Shown here: positions 7,929-7,932 of the stretch, piece after piece | How positions within the stretch are numbered: position 1 is the stretch's first letter | How the letters are laid out: the number at the start of each line of letters is the position of its first letter | Source of the DNA: Lachnospiraceae bacterium | Lineage (GTDB): Bacteria > Bacillota > Clostridia > Lachnospirales > Lachnospiraceae | Length of the DNA: 7,932 bases | Direction: 5' to 3' | Assembly (NCBI GenBank): GCA_004556655.1 | Contig: SFGF01000108.1 | Span: forward strand, 1 to 7,932 | Made by a program: the position numbers and the translations under genes | The notes under the pieces: model-generated | Seen by the model: the letters and a program-made list of their open reading frames with translations, nothing else | Databases searched by the model: none | Told to the model about the DNA's origin: nothing

Positions 7929-7932
7929 AGTC

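Noticed and set aside
1..7932. Search for an undescribed system, mobile element, CRISPR, RNA gene, riboswitch or terminator
   Set aside because: Five tightly packed conserved pur genes fill the window apart from gaps of 1-14 bases. By eye I saw no repeats, stem-loop plus U-tract, tRNA-like folds or transposase signatures on either strand.

Overview
The window is one uninterrupted stretch of a de novo purine (IMP) biosynthesis operon. All genes lie on the minus strand, so transcription runs from position 7932 towards position 1. The order is purL, purF, purM, purN, purH. The 3' end of purH lies beyond position 1, and the operon promoter and leader lie beyond position 7932. There is no gene-free stretch of any size: the longest gap between genes is 11 bases.

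The sequence suggests a low-G+C Gram-positive bacterium (Bacillota), probably a gut-type anaerobe of a Clostridia, Erysipelotrichia or streptococcus-like lineage. The evidence is: about 40% G+C by eye; a purine-rich coding strand; strong GGAGG-like ribosome binding sites; frequent AGA arginine codons; a single-chain FGAM synthase of the roughly 1230-residue clade found in clostridia, streptococci and Bacteroides; a Bacillus-type PurF with a propeptide and four cysteine cluster ligands; and the L-F-M-N-H order typical of Bacillota. I cannot name a genus from this alone.

Region by region: 4226-7918 is purL (FGAR to FGAM, with glutaminase, synthase and PurS-like parts fused). 2836-4224 is purF (PRPP to phosphoribosylamine, the committed step). 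1802-2824 is purM (FGAM to AIR). 1236-1805 is purN (GAR to FGAR). 1-1235 is the first 411 codons of purH (AICAR to FAICAR to IMP). Together these cover pathway steps 1, 3, 4, 5, 9 and 10. The remaining functions (purD, purE/K, purC, purB) would have to be encoded elsewhere, probably next to this window.

The genes are packed for translational coupling: 1 base between purL and purF, 11 between purF and purM, a 4-base ATGA overlap between purM and purN, and a directly abutting TAA-ATG between purN and purH. All five reading frames are intact and the family catalytic motifs I looked for are present. I found no mobile element, RNA gene, CRISPR array, terminator, riboswitch or unknown system. This is a conserved housekeeping region and the findings below are modest.
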